Shown here: piece by piece, positions 24,751 through 33,935 of the stretch
Layout of the letters: every line of letters starts with the position of its first letter
Position numbering within the stretch: position 1 is the first letter of the stretch
NCBI GenBank assembly: GCA_030697175.1
Contig: JAUYQR010000012.1
Span: 123,591 to 164,566 of the forward strand
DNA length: 40,976 nucleotides
Direction of reading: 5' to 3'
Source of the DNA: Paracoccaceae bacterium
GTDB lineage: Bacteria; Pseudomonadota; Alphaproteobacteria; Rhodobacterales; Rhodobacteraceae
Program-made: the position numbers and the translations under genes
The notes under the pieces: model-generated
Database searches by the model: none
What the model was told of the DNA's origin: nothing
What the model saw: only the letters and a program-made list of their open reading frames with translations

Positions 24751-26655
24751 CTAGAAATCTGTCTCTACGTATACCCCCGAGCAGTCATAAGCGACCGCCG
24801 CCGCTGTTGCCCCGTTGTTCATGAACAGCCTGGGCGAAAGGAACTGCGAGTTGGCGGGCAGATCGGCGGTGATCTCCTGCTCGAAGACCGCGCCGGAAAC
24901 CTCGTCGACCACCCGCACCCAGACCGTGCTGCCGTTGGGCGGTGCCGCGATGAACAGGGTCAGCACACCGCCCGTCGCGATGGCGAAACTCGCCCCCATG
25001 TCGGTCAGCGTCGGCGCGCCGGTGCCATCGTTCGTGACCAGCTGCAAGCGTGTGTGCGTGCCGCGCTGGAAGCCAATACCGATGCAGTTGATGGCGGTGG
25101 CCAGTGTGAGCGTTGTGGCGAGCGCGGCGGTCGATCCGTAGAGGCCGAAGAAGCCCATGCCGGTTGCCTGCAGTGTCGTCAGCGAAATCCGCGTTACGAA
25201 GGTCCAGCCGCCAAGCCCCGCCGCATTGCCGCGCCAGCAGGCCCAACCCGCAGATCGCTGCTCGGCCGCTGAATCCACCACCGCCGCCGAAGTCAGCCGC
25301 CAGCGGCGCATGCTGGCGGCCAGGTTTGTGGCGGCGAGCGTCGGGTGCGAGACCGTTCCGACCGAGGTGATGGGCAGACCTTCACTGGTGATCGTTGTCG
25401 TGACCGAAGGCGACCAGTTGGCGATCCGGTTGACTCCGAAATGCGGCTGAAGCGGGAAGTCCCGGCCGGAAGGGCGCATGACGTCGATCCACGGTGCCCC
25501 CGCCCGGTTGCGGGCATAGATCGCCGCCTTGCCGGTGGGCGGCGGCGATGGCGCGGCACTGAGCCCCGGCAGGATTGTCGGCTGCGGCAGTTCTACCTGG
25601 CCGCTGGTGCGGTCGATCTTCAGGGCATCGAAGAAGGCCGAGCCGTCCGGGCTGACCTTGAAGCTGAAGTCGTCATTGCCCAAGAGGCCGATAAGGGCCC
25701 GCGCCGAAAATCCGGTCTTGAAGGCGAAGGCTGCATCGTTCCCCGCCGCCGCCTTGTTCACCGTGGCTTCAATCCCGGCGCCTGCGTTGTTGATGAGCAC
25801 AGCCGGGGTGTTCATCGAGAGGCGGTTGTAGCTGTCGGCCGTCGCCCCGCCGAGGCCCAGAAGCTGGGCGGTCAGGTTGGCCTGGGGCATGCCGACCTGC
25901 GTCACGGCATTGGCGAAGGTTACGGTTGGCGTGTTCACGACCGTTGTGCCCCCGGCCCCTGCCGTGGCCGAGCCGATATTGACGACCGTGGTCGAGCCTG
26001 ACGCCCCGCCGGTGCCAAGGTTGACGGTCTTGGTGACGCCAGTCGTCGTCGCCCCGGTACCCATTCCGTAGGTGGCGGTCGTCGTCGAGGTGCCGATGCT
26101 GGCAGAGGCCGCCGAAAACGTGACGGTGCCCGAGAAGGTCTTGTTGCCGGTGAAGGTCTGGGTGCCAGCCAGGATTGCCAACTCGCTCGAGGTGTTGGGC
26201 AGCGTGAAGGTTCGTGTTGTGCCGGTTGTAATCCCCGACAGCGAAAACAGCGCCTTCTTCGTCGGATCGGCATCATTGACGAGGCTGAAGATCGCGTCGG
26301 AAACATCCTGCGGCACGCCGACCGGCTCCCACACGGTGCCGTTCCAGACGAGGAACACTTGCTCGGCCGCGATCCAGACCAGCCAGCCTTGGCGCGGCAC
26401 GAGGCGCATCCAGACGCCATCAACCCAGAAGGCCACGTTCAGATCCCACCCCGCCCAGAGGCCCGTCGCGCCCGATGCCACGAGGTGCCGGTCGCCATCG
26501 GCGGGGCTGGCTGGCGGCGTGGTGCGCGTGCGGTCGAGGACTGACAACTGCACCATGGCATCGAGCAGGCGCAGGGCCTCGTTGTGGGTGACATGCTTCT
26601 GGGCTTGGGCTGCCAGGAGATACGGCAGGCCAAGATGGGTGGAGGTATCGGACAT
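24751..26655 (-). CDS. DUF2793 tail fibre/spike protein
   Basis: A 634-residue phage protein, last gene of the tail module. Residues 1-100 are a DUF2793-type domain (THLGLPYLLAAQAQKHVTHNEAL, then a Trp-rich AGWDLNVAFWVDGVW), found in Rhodobacter GTA-associated fibres. Residues about 150-260 are a Thr/Ser/Gly/Ala-rich stretch of short repeated patterns (FTGNKTFSGTVTF) expected for a trimeric beta-structured shaft. The C-terminal about 230 residues probably form the receptor-binding domain. It starts 13 bases after the host-specificity gene. The most variable part of the module, so the target receptor cannot be inferred. Confidence 0.82.
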   Translation of the reverse strand: MSDTSTHLGLPYLLAAQAQKHVTHNEALRLLDAMVQLSVLDRTRTTPPASPADGDRHLVASGATGLWAGWDLNVAFWVDGVWMRLVPRQGWLVWIAAEQVFLVWNGTVWEPVGVPQDVSDAIFSLVNDADPTKKALFSLSGITTGTTRTFTLPNTSSELAILAGTQTFTGNKTFSGTVTFSAASASIGTSTTTATYGMGTGATTTGVTKTVNLGTGGASGSTTVVNIGSATAGAGGTTVVNTPTVTFANAVTQVGMPQANLTAQLLGLGGATADSYNRLSMNTPAVLINNAGAGIEATVNKAAAGNDAAFAFKTGFSARALIGLLGNDDFSFKVSPDGSAFFDALKIDRTSGQVELPQPTILPGLSAAPSPPPTGKAAIYARNRAGAPWIDVMRPSGRDFPLQPHFGVNRIANWSPSVTTTITSEGLPITSVGTVSHPTLAATNLAASMRRWRLTSAAVVDSAAEQRSAGWACWRGNAAGLGGWTFVTRISLTTLQATGMGFFGLYGSTAALATTLTLATAINCIGIGFQRGTHTRLQLVTNDGTGAPTLTDMGASFAIATGGVLTLFIAAPPNGSTVWVRVVDEVSGAVFEQEITADLPANSQFLSPRLFMNNGATAAAVAYDCSGVYVETDF

Positions 26656-26668
26656 GGGGCGCTGGCCT

Positions 26669-29600
26669 TCAGAACTGGAGGGTGACGGCGGCGGGATCGC
26701 CGCGACCGAGGCGGTTCGAGAGTTGGTAGATGCGGATGGCCAGTGTCTGACCCGGGGCCAGCGGTGCGCCCCAATCGGTGGCCTGCTGGGTGGCGGTGTA
26801 GAGGACAGAGGTCGTGCCGCTGGTCAGCGTGCGCTTGACGACGGCCCCGTCGAGGATCTGGACGTCGTAGTTTTCCATGTCTTCGGCCAGCGGTACCTCG
26901 ACTTGCTCCCAGGCATCGGCCACCAGCGCGCGGGACCTCCGCGTCCAGCGGATCGTCAGATCGCCCGGACTACGCGCAGTCCGCCATGGCTGCTCGACGT
27001 GAACAGGGGCGAAGGGCACGAGGCCGCGACCGGCTGGCGTGAAGGCAAGCGCGGTGTAGCTGGCGTCGCTGACGGCCCGTGCCGCAGGGCCGATGCGCCA
27101 GTTCCATGGCAGACCAAGATCGGCTTCGGCGATGGGCAGTGAGGCCAAGGTAGAGTCCAGTACCACCACCCGCGCCCCAGCCGGGGCGGGATTGCCCATC
27201 GCGGCTTCGGTGCCGCGCTGGCCCCGCAAAAGGCGGGTCAAGCGGTAGCGGCCGGCAGCGATCAGTTCGGCGGCCCCCGCTTGAACCACCTCCCATTTGC
27301 CCGGTGCTGCCTCCACTGCCAGCGGATTGGCGCCGCCGAACAGGGTCAGGTCGGTGACGCTTTCCAGCGTGCCTGAGACCATATCCACGACCAGCGCATT
27401 GCCGAGATCGAAGCGAGAGGTCGGGCCCGAGTAGAAATCCGACACCAGCGTGCCGATCCGGGCGCGGCTGCCGAAGGTGGTCAGCAAGGCAAAGCCATCC
27501 GCCCCCGGGCTGCGGAACACCGCCATCTCGCCCGGCCAGGGAACTGCATGGGCGGCAACCATCGGTCGGTGCGCGGGCTGCTCTTCGGAAAGCTGTGGCA
27601 AGTCGAGCAGGACGACATCGGGCGCGCCGAAGACCACGGACCGGGTCAGCGACGCTGGTCGCGGATCGCCGGGCGGCAGATCATAGGCGGCGCGGTCCTG
27701 GCGGACGGCCTCGATACCGCGCCCATCGGAATCGGCGATGGACACCAAGCGAAATTCGATCTCGCGGCCGTCATGCACCAGCCGGATCACATCTGCGGGG
27801 TCCAGCGCCAGCCGCGAAGGCGGCAGCCGGAAGGTCGCACTCTCCCGACCAATCCAGGCTTCCATCAGCGCGCGGCGGCAACGGCGTTCGGCCTCCTCGG
27901 GCGGAATTGCCATCGGGAAGGACTCGGGCGCGATGCGGGTGGTGTCGACGGTAATGCGACGGGCCTCAACCAGCGCCGCGTCATAGTCCTCATCGGCGCG
28001 GCCGACCTGCCATTTCAGCGCCTGCGGCAGTTCGGTTTCTTGCGCGCGGACCAGTTCCAGCGCCTCGCCCTCGCGCGACGCCACAAGGTCGTCATGTGCC
28101 AAGGTCACAATAGACGCCCGCCCGCGCATGACGAAGCGGATCATGCCTTCGGTCTCGATAGCATCGAATCCGAAATGCCGGGCCAGCGTGCTGATCGAGG
28201 ATCGCGGCGCTTCCAGTGCGGTGATGGCATAGCCCTCCACTGCACCCCAGAGGCCGGAGACGTCGATCAGCGCCTCCGGCATCCCGGCGCGCAGGCACAG
28301 GTGGCGCACAAGGGCCGCAAGCGAAACCGCGCCCAGCCGCCCGGTCAGCCAGTGCCCCAGCCGCCAGTTCGGACCATCGGTCCAGACGTCGGTCAGTTCG
28401 GGGAAAAAGGGGTATGGCCGAGCATCCCAGGTCCAGGCGGCGCATTCCGGGATGTGGACCATGCGGCCGCCAAAGACAGACGACAGCGGGTTGTTGGCCG
28501 GGTCGCCCCAATGCAGGTAGCTCGCCTCCAGATAAGCCCGTTGGATCGCGTCATCGCGCCAGCCGCGTGAGAAATACGGCGTGAAGCTTTCGGACGACTT
28601 CGGGTCGAAGAAGACATTGGGCTGGTTCGTGCCCCGATCGATGGCGGGACAACCCAGTTCGGTAAAGCGGATGGGTTTCGATTGCGGCACCCACGCGGTG
28701 GCCAGGCCGCTCTCCACCCCGCCCGGCCGGTTGTAATGCGGGTTCGTCCACCAGGCGCGGATGTCCTTGGGGCGAAACACCCACGGCTTGCCCGCTGCGC
28801 CATCGGTGATGGCCGTGCGGATCTGCGCAGAGCGATCAGCGGCGCTGGCGTAGAACCAGTCGAAGCCCTCACCCCCGGCGATGTTCGCCTGCAGATAGGC
28901 GCGGTCGTAGATCGCGGGCCACCCTTGAAGCGCATCGGCATGGTCGAAGCCGTCGCGCCAGTCCGACAGCGGCAGATAGTTGTCGATGCCGACGAAGTCG
29001 ATGTTGGCGTCCGACCAGAGCGCGTCGAGGTGGAAATAGACGTCGCCACTGCCGTCCTGCGGATGATGGCCGAAGTATTCCGACCAGTCCGCCGCATAGC
29101 CGATCGTGGTGCCCGCCCCGAGGATGCTGCTCACGTCGGCCGCGAGGGTCTTGAAGGCGGTGACGGCAGGATAAGTGCTGGCCCCCGAGCGGATGGTGGT
29201 CAGGCCGGGCATCTCGGTGCCGATCAGGAAGGCATCGACCCCGCCCGCAGCTGCGCAGAGATGGGCGTAGTGCAGCACCATGCGGCGCAGGCCCCAGTCG
29301 CTCGGCGATCCGGTGAAGCTGACGCTCTCTCCCGACACGCTGAAATTGCCCGGCGACGCCGCCCCGAACAGCGCTGACACTTGCGTTGCGGCCGTGCCGG
29401 ACTTGTCGACCGATCCGGCAAATCCGGCCGCAGGGGAACAGGTGATCCGGCCGCGCCATGGAAATGCGGGCTGGCCCGGCGTGGTGGCATTGGCGCTGTA
29501 GGGGTTCGGCAGCGTGTTGCCGGGCGGAACATCCATCAGCAGGAAGGGATAGAAGGTGACGCGCAACCCGCGCGCTTTCATCTCCTGGATCGCCTGCACC

Positions 29601-30634
29601 ACCGCGAAATCCGCAGGCGTGCCGCCATAGACCGGCCGATCCTCGGCATCACGGCTGACCAGATGCGCGCTGGCCCGGCTGACGCCATTCACTGACCAGT
29701 TGGCCGGGGTGGTGGCCTTGGACGCCACTTCGACACCCGGCTTCACTTTGCAGGAACCCGCGCGCAGATCGTTGCCGAACCAGGCCACCACGAGGCTCAC
29801 GCTCTCGACCGCCGGGGCCATGGCCTGCAGCCGGTCCAGCGCCACCACGATGTCGGGCTGGTCGGGAAGCGCGTTCAGGTTTTCCGCGACCGTGGCACCA
29901 CCGCTGCCCTTGCGGATGGCGTCGGTGGCATAGGTGAACTCGCCCGAGGCCGGGATCAGGGTGACGGCTCGGGTCAGGCCTTCGGCGGTGTCCGGATCGG
30001 CCAGCGGGCGGAACACCTCGAACGACAGTTGCGGCAGACGGTTGCCGAAGGTGGCCAGCGCCAGATCCTCGAACACGACATAGGCCGTGCCGCGATAGGC
30101 GGGCGTGTTGGCGGCACCCATCTTGGCTGCAATGAACGGATCGGCCGTTTGTACCTCGTTGCCGGGATACCAGCGCCAGGTCACGCCGGTCATGTCCATG
30201 GCCTTGCCGTCGGCCCAGACGCGGCCGATGCCGGTGATCGGACCCTCGCAGAGCGCCACGGCAAAGCTGGCATAGTAGAGGTATTCGGTGGTTTTGACCT
30301 TGCCGCCGCCACCGCCCTTGCCGCCACCTTGAGTGGTGGTCTTGGTTTCTTCGCGAAAATCGGTGGCCCAAATGATATTGCCGCCGATCCGCATCCGGCC
30401 GTAAAGCCGCGAGATCACTGCGCCTTCGGTGGCCGAGGTGATGCGCAGCGTATCGAGCCGCGCCCCTTCGATCCGTTGCGCCGGGGCCAGCGAGGACACG
30501 ATCCAGCTGTCGACGACCGAACCCACGGTCGAGCCGATGAACCCGCCGATGGCCGCGCCGGAAAAGCCGAGGATCGCGCCGCCAAAGGCTCCGCCGATGG
30601 CAGTGCCGACAGCGCCGAGGACAAGCGTGGCCAT
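26669..30634 (-). CDS. large tail host-specificity protein (RcGTA g15-like)
   Basis: A 1321-residue tail-tip protein. The N-terminus is a Gly/Ala-rich hydrophobic segment (residues 1-45: IGGAFGGAILGFSGAAIGG), then a lambda J-like insertion-domain region (SRLYGRMRIGGNIIWATDF). The middle (about 430-740) has the GTA TIM-barrel domain, with IGYAADWSEYFGH, DFVGIDNYLPLSDWRD and the Asp/Glu residues of a glycoside-hydrolase-like barrel. The rest is the phage-tail_3-like region and fibronectin-like C-terminus. It forms the central baseplate megatron and may act on surface or cell-wall sugars. It begins nine bases after the NlpC/P60 stop; the frame is uninterrupted, arguing against decay. Confidence 0.9.
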   Translation of the reverse strand: MATLVLGAVGTAIGGAFGGAILGFSGAAIGGFIGSTVGSVVDSWIVSSLAPAQRIEGARLDTLRITSATEGAVISRLYGRMRIGGNIIWATDFREETKTTTQGGGKGGGGGKVKTTEYLYYASFAVALCEGPITGIGRVWADGKAMDMTGVTWRWYPGNEVQTADPFIAAKMGAANTPAYRGTAYVVFEDLALATFGNRLPQLSFEVFRPLADPDTAEGLTRAVTLIPASGEFTYATDAIRKGSGGATVAENLNALPDQPDIVVALDRLQAMAPAVESVSLVVAWFGNDLRAGSCKVKPGVEVASKATTPANWSVNGVSRASAHLVSRDAEDRPVYGGTPADFAVVQAIQEMKARGLRVTFYPFLLMDVPPGNTLPNPYSANATTPGQPAFPWRGRITCSPAAGFAGSVDKSGTAATQVSALFGAASPGNFSVSGESVSFTGSPSDWGLRRMVLHYAHLCAAAGGVDAFLIGTEMPGLTTIRSGASTYPAVTAFKTLAADVSSILGAGTTIGYAADWSEYFGHHPQDGSGDVYFHLDALWSDANIDFVGIDNYLPLSDWRDGFDHADALQGWPAIYDRAYLQANIAGGEGFDWFYASAADRSAQIRTAITDGAAGKPWVFRPKDIRAWWTNPHYNRPGGVESGLATAWVPQSKPIRFTELGCPAIDRGTNQPNVFFDPKSSESFTPYFSRGWRDDAIQRAYLEASYLHWGDPANNPLSSVFGGRMVHIPECAAWTWDARPYPFFPELTDVWTDGPNWRLGHWLTGRLGAVSLAALVRHLCLRAGMPEALIDVSGLWGAVEGYAITALEAPRSSISTLARHFGFDAIETEGMIRFVMRGRASIVTLAHDDLVASREGEALELVRAQETELPQALKWQVGRADEDYDAALVEARRITVDTTRIAPESFPMAIPPEEAERRCRRALMEAWIGRESATFRLPPSRLALDPADVIRLVHDGREIEFRLVSIADSDGRGIEAVRQDRAAYDLPPGDPRPASLTRSVVFGAPDVVLLDLPQLSEEQPAHRPMVAAHAVPWPGEMAVFRSPGADGFALLTTFGSRARIGTLVSDFYSGPTSRFDLGNALVVDMVSGTLESVTDLTLFGGANPLAVEAAPGKWEVVQAGAAELIAAGRYRLTRLLRGQRGTEAAMGNPAPAGARVVVLDSTLASLPIAEADLGLPWNWRIGPAARAVSDASYTALAFTPAGRGLVPFAPVHVEQPWRTARSPGDLTIRWTRRSRALVADAWEQVEVPLAEDMENYDVQILDGAVVKRTLTSGTTSVLYTATQQATDWGAPLAPGQTLAIRIYQLSNRLGRGDPAAVTLQF

Positions 30635-30643
30635 GGAAAACTC

Positions 30644-31078
30644 TCAGCGTTTGGGAAAGAGGAAGGCGAAGGCGATGCGGCGTCGCCATGTCGGGGTGAC
30701 CGGTTCCTCGATGACCCCAAGGCGCTCGTAGGCGTGCAGGAAGGTGTCGGGGCCGGTCAGGATGCCCACATGCTTGGCGATGGCGCGCGGCATCATGCGG
30801 AACAGGATCAGCGCCCCGGGCGGGGCAGCGGTGGGTGGGATCTCCGGCATCATCCGCCGCGCGCCTTCGGCCAGCACCTCGCGCGGGCCGCTTTCGCCCC
30901 AGTCCCGGCTGTAGGGCGGGATCGGGAAAGGTTCGAGCCCAACCACCTCGCGCCAGACACCTCGCGCAAGGCCAAGGCAGTCGCAGCCGATGCCCTTCAG
31001 GCTGGCCTGGTCGTGGTACGGGGTGCCGAGCCAGGACCGGGCAACAGCGATCACGAGGGTTGGATCGGCCGCTGTCAC
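30644..31078 (-). CDS. NlpC/P60 tail peptidase (RcGTA g14-like)
   Basis: A 144-residue cysteine peptidase of the NlpC/P60 class carried on phage tail tips, which cuts peptidoglycan stem peptides during DNA entry or killing. The catalytic Cys34 lies in GIGCDCLGLARGVW, His103 in KHVGIL and a third polar residue, His115, in FLHAY. The N-terminus ARSWLGTPYHDQ is typical. Translation begins at a GTG overlapping the hub stop (GTGA at 31075-31078). Position between the DUF2163 hub and the large host-specificity protein is the same as in RcGTA. Confidence 0.9.
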   Translation of the reverse strand: MTAADPTLVIAVARSWLGTPYHDQASLKGIGCDCLGLARGVWREVVGLEPFPIPPYSRDWGESGPREVLAEGARRMMPEIPPTAAPPGALILFRMMPRAIAKHVGILTGPDTFLHAYERLGVIEEPVTPTWRRRIAFAFLFPKR

Positions 31079-31959
31079 AGCACAGCCCCCTCGTGGCCGC
31101 CGTCAGTGGTGGCATAGCGCAGGACCGCATCCTGGCCGGGGATGTTGGGGAAGCCCCGGAAGTTGGCAACATTGGCGAACTTCGTGCCACAGGTCGCGAT
31201 GCGCTTGTCGCACCCGGCGCGAATGGTGAAGGTGTCTGTCCCGGCGATAGCACGCACCGGGGCTTCCAGCAGGGTCAGCACGGCGACGCCGTCGACAAGG
31301 TCATGCGACAACACCTCGGCCCGCCGCCCGGCATTGACGCCACTGGTCCAGTCGAGGGTGCCGAAGGTGAACCAGCCGGAGGTGAAACCACCGAGACCAG
31401 AGGCGGTGAAGGCACGGTCGCGCAAGAGGTCGAGGATTGCGCCGGTTCCCTTGAAGGCAGGGGCCTCGAGATTGACCCCGCAGCGCGCATCGCCAAGGGC
31501 GACATCGCAACTCGCCTGAAACGTTCGCCCGACCGTCTGGCCAAGCACATGGGCCAGCGATCGCACCTCGGCCACGAAGGCCAGACGCCCGCGCCGGATC
31601 TGGCCGATGGCCCCGCGCCGCATCAACAAGCGCTGGGAGGTCGTAGCCCAGTTCACCCGCCACACCTCGACGGCCGCATTGTCCCAGCGGCCGTCGATGA
31701 TGTCTGTCTCGGTAATCCTGTCGGAGGACAGCACACCTTGGGCATCCTGCGCATCGACGGAAAGGTCCGAGCCAGACCGCACTTCGGAGGCCGCAAAACC
31801 GCTTTCCGGCTCGAAATCGGTGCCGTCGAACGTCAGGGTTCGGTCGTGGTCGGTGAAGCCAAGCGTCACCCCATCGGCCCGCACGATCCGCCAGCACCAG
31901 GCCAGCGTCGTCGTGCCCTCGTCGAGATGGGCCTGTAGTGCGGGCGGGAGTGCTTTCAC
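31075..31959 (-). CDS. DUF2163 baseplate hub protein (RcGTA g13-like)
   Basis: A 294-residue tail hub protein. The N-terminal DUF2163 domain shows ALQAHLDEGTTTLAWCWR and GFTDHDRTLTFDG. The C-terminal domain contains four well-spaced cysteines, Cys151 and Cys160 (SCDVALGDARCGV), Cys250 and Cys257 (CDKRIATCG), as in lambda gpL and the RcGTA hub, which bind an iron-sulfur cluster; NFRGFPNIPGQD completes the pattern. The frame starts at a GTG at 31980, but the GTG at 31959 overlaps the upstream stop (GTGA) and gives the family N-terminus MKALPPALQ, so it is chosen. It connects the DUF2460 protein to the tip. Confidence 0.9.
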   Translation of the reverse strand: MKALPPALQAHLDEGTTTLAWCWRIVRADGVTLGFTDHDRTLTFDGTDFEPESGFAASEVRSGSDLSVDAQDAQGVLSSDRITETDIIDGRWDNAAVEVWRVNWATTSQRLLMRRGAIGQIRRGRLAFVAEVRSLAHVLGQTVGRTFQASCDVALGDARCGVNLEAPAFKGTGAILDLLRDRAFTASGLGGFTSGWFTFGTLDWTSGVNAGRRAEVLSHDLVDGVAVLTLLEAPVRAIAGTDTFTIRAGCDKRIATCGTKFANVANFRGFPNIPGQDAVLRYATTDGGHEGAVL

Positions 31960-32165
31960 TTCCGCCCCCAGCCCCGCCACAGGGCGACCGAGGCCAGCGC
32001 CGAGGAGACCACGCCCCCCGCTGTGCCGGTCAGGGCGTAGAGATTGAAGGGCCGCAGATCGAAGCTGCCGGTCACCAGATCGAAATCCGCAAGCCCGGCC
32101 ATGGCCAGCCCAGAGGCGGCAAGACAGGCCAGATAGACCAGCCCGCGCGCGAGGTTCCAGTTCAT
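31956..32165 (-). CDS. small two-helix membrane protein, holin-like
   Basis: A 69-residue protein with two predicted transmembrane helices (about 7-26 and 46-64) and a basic C-terminus RGWGRK. The ATG at 32165 overlaps the endolysin stop (ATGA) and is preceded by an AAAGGA-type ribosome site; the open frame to 32210 is therefore not used. Its place beside an endolysin suggests a holin, antiholin or lysis accessory role. No family is recognised with certainty. Confidence 0.65.
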   Translation of the reverse strand: MNWNLARGLVYLACLAASGLAMAGLADFDLVTGSFDLRPFNLYALTGTAGGVVSSALASVALWRGWGRK

Positions 32166-32830
32166 GATGTTGCCTTTCCTTTGAGAAAATCCATCAGCCG
32201 GTGCCACCACGACGGGGCGGCAGGCGGTTGGGTCGGTACCGGCTGTTGCACGGTCGGCGGCACCGGTTGACCCGCTGGGCGCAGCAGAGTCAGCGCCTCG
32301 GTCTCGGTCAGTCGCCGAATGGGCCGCGAGAAATCCACCCGGCCGTTGCGGTCGACCGCCCAGACCGGAATGGTGCCGGTCGGATAGCGACCGTCGCGGA
32401 AAAGATCGCGTTCGGCCTCACGCCGCGACCGGATAGCGGCAGGCCGGAGCCAGCCCATGAAACCCTGCGCTGCGGCTGCGCGGTTGCCCGCGTTCAGATG
32501 GCGGGTCAGCGATGCTTTGGCGATGCCGCCAGTGTTGTAGTGAAAACTGACCAGCGCATCGAACTCGTGCGGTTCCAGAGGCACCTTCACCGCGCGCAGA
32601 ACCTCTGCCTCGTAAGCCACGATGTCGGCGCGGAAGATCTGGAAGGCGTCGCGGATCCCCGCATCGAGATCATCAGGCATGCCACGCGGCATCCGTGCCG
32701 GATCGGGCGGCCCCGCCGAGTCAGTGTGGCCGATGCCGAAGGTCCAGACGTTTTTGACATCAAGGTAGGGTCCGGGCACGAGTCCTTCGTGCCGGACGAG
32801 GGCCAATAGGCCCCGGTCGGTCATGTGCAT
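32162..32830 (-). CDS. endolysin, GH24 lysozyme
   Basis: A 222-residue T4/P22-type lysozyme that hydrolyses peptidoglycan glycan strands. The catalytic triad is seen as Glu15 (RHEGLVPGPYLD), Asp24 and Thr30 in the same block (VWTFGIGHTD). LVSFHYNTGGIAKASLTRHLN is the conserved second half of the domain. No signal peptide, so export would depend on a holin. After the domain, a Pro/Gln linker (about 183-203) leads to a C-terminal Trp/Lys-rich helix SWWHRLMDFLKGK that may bind membrane or cell wall. It starts five bases after the 44-residue membrane protein stop. Confidence 0.9.
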   Translation of the reverse strand: MHMTDRGLLALVRHEGLVPGPYLDVKNVWTFGIGHTDSAGPPDPARMPRGMPDDLDAGIRDAFQIFRADIVAYEAEVLRAVKVPLEPHEFDALVSFHYNTGGIAKASLTRHLNAGNRAAAAQGFMGWLRPAAIRSRREAERDLFRDGRYPTGTIPVWAVDRNGRVDFSRPIRRLTETEALTLLRPAGQPVPPTVQQPVPTQPPAAPSWWHRLMDFLKGKATS

Positions 32831-32834
32831 GGGA

Positions 32835-32969
32835 TCACCCGAAAATGGAGGAAAGGATCAGGATCAGGGCGGCAACCAGAAGGCCGATGCGCAGGCGATG
32901 GCTGAAGGTCTGGCCTGGATCGGCGGCGTCGCAACGAATGGAGCGCGCGAGACGGAGAAGCTCATGCAT
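32835..32969 (-). CDS. 44-residue single-helix membrane protein
   Basis: A 44-residue protein with a polar N-terminus and one transmembrane helix at the end (IGLLVAALILILSS). The ATG at 32969 overlaps the upstream holin-like gene by eight bases, and its stop is five bases before the endolysin start, so it is firmly part of the lysis cassette. The arrangement suits a small holin, antiholin or spanin-type component. No lipobox is present. The longer frame reaching 33101 has non-protein-like, Arg/Pro/Ser-rich sequence and is rejected. Confidence 0.6.
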   Translation of the reverse strand: MHELLRLARSIRCDAADPGQTFSHRLRIGLLVAALILILSSIFG

Positions 32970-33312
32970 CGGGGGTGCCCCCTTTGCCGCTGCGCAGCCG
33001 GGCGAGGACGACCTCGATGAAGGCGGGGCCGAAGACGCCGACCAGATAAGCGGCCGAGCCCGCCGCACCCCCGGCCGGGATTGCCTGCGATGGCAGGCCA
33101 AGCCACGCGGTGATGACCGCCATCGACAGGCTGCCCATCCCCGCCGCGATCAGACCGCCGAGCAGGATGTGGCGCAGAGCATCGCGCAGCCGCATTCGTG
33201 TGGTGAGCGCGTTGGTAGCGCCGCCGAGCGCGCCCCAGGCCGCGAGGATGACGGCGGTGGAGGTTGCCAAATCGCGCAGCGCGGCGGCGACAAAGCCGGT
33301 TTCTTCGTTCAT
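32962..33312 (-). CDS. putative phage holin
   Basis: A 116-residue membrane protein with about three hydrophobic segments (about 14-31, 45-70 and 78-100), beginning MNEETGFVAAALRDLATSTAVILAA in two adjoining parts and ending RLRSGKGGTPDA, a charged tail typical of holins. The layout resembles LydA-like holins. The ATG overlaps the DUF2460 stop (ATGA at 33309-33312). It is the first gene of the lysis cassette and is followed by the 44-residue membrane protein and the endolysin. Confidence 0.7.
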   Translation of the reverse strand: MNEETGFVAAALRDLATSTAVILAAWGALGGATNALTTRMRLRDALRHILLGGLIAAGMGSLSMAVITAWLGLPSQAIPAGGAAGSAAYLVGVFGPAFIEVVLARLRSGKGGTPDA

Positions 33313-33935
33313 CGCCGGATCTCCAAGAGCGGGATGGATGTGATCGACCCCAGCCGCTCGAGGTCGAGTGTGACGTCGAGCATGTCGGTGTCGAAGCGGA
33401 CGGGGACGTCGAATTCGAAACCGGCCGTGATTGCGACGCCCGCGCCGGGGGCAGTGATGAAGGTGACGCTGCCGGTGGTGGTATCGGCGCTCCAGCCCGT
33501 CATCTGCTCGACCCCGTTCAGGGCGATGCGGACAGTGCCGGCCACCGGCTTGGCGATGGCACGGGTCCAACTTTGCGCGCCGGAAGTGTAGCGTTTCAGC
33601 AGGGCGAAGGTGGTGACCGCACCATTGCCGGTGCCGATGGGCTGGTCAGTCGGGGCGACAGGCTGCGACGGCAGGCAGGATTTGTAATCTGCCCAATCCT
33701 TGTAGCGAAAGCCGTGCAGGCGACCATTCCGGGCTTCGAAGAAGGCCACGACCGCCGCAAGATCGTCAGCGCGGCGGATGCCGTAGGCCACATCATAGCG
33801 GCGGCGGGAGTTGGCCCAGCTTGCGTTGCGCTCCTCATCGCCAGAGGCCAGTTCGACCACTTGCGTGCGCCGTTCCGGCCCACCCCGCGCCCCGCGGCTG
33901 ATGTTGTCGGGGAACCTGACTTCATGGACTGCCAT
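33309..33935 (-). CDS. DUF2460 distal tail protein (RcGTA g12-like)
   Basis: A 208-residue tail protein of the DUF2460 family, distal tail component that joins tube to hub. Typical are the start VHEVRFPDNISRGARGG, RYDVAYGIRRADDLAAVVAFFEARNG, GFRYKDWADYKSC and the closing VRFDTDMLDVTLD. An upstream GTG adds one Met; the ATG at 33935 overlaps the tape-measure stop (TGATG) with GGAGG eight bases upstream. In RcGTA the next gene is the DUF2163 hub, whereas here a four-gene lysis cassette intervenes. Confidence 0.9.
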   Translation of the reverse strand: MAVHEVRFPDNISRGARGGPERRTQVVELASGDEERNASWANSRRRYDVAYGIRRADDLAAVVAFFEARNGRLHGFRYKDWADYKSCLPSQPVAPTDQPIGTGNGAVTTFALLKRYTSGAQSWTRAIAKPVAGTVRIALNGVEQMTGWSADTTTGSVTFITAPGAGVAITAGFEFDVPVRFDTDMLDVTLDLERLGSITSIPLLEIRR

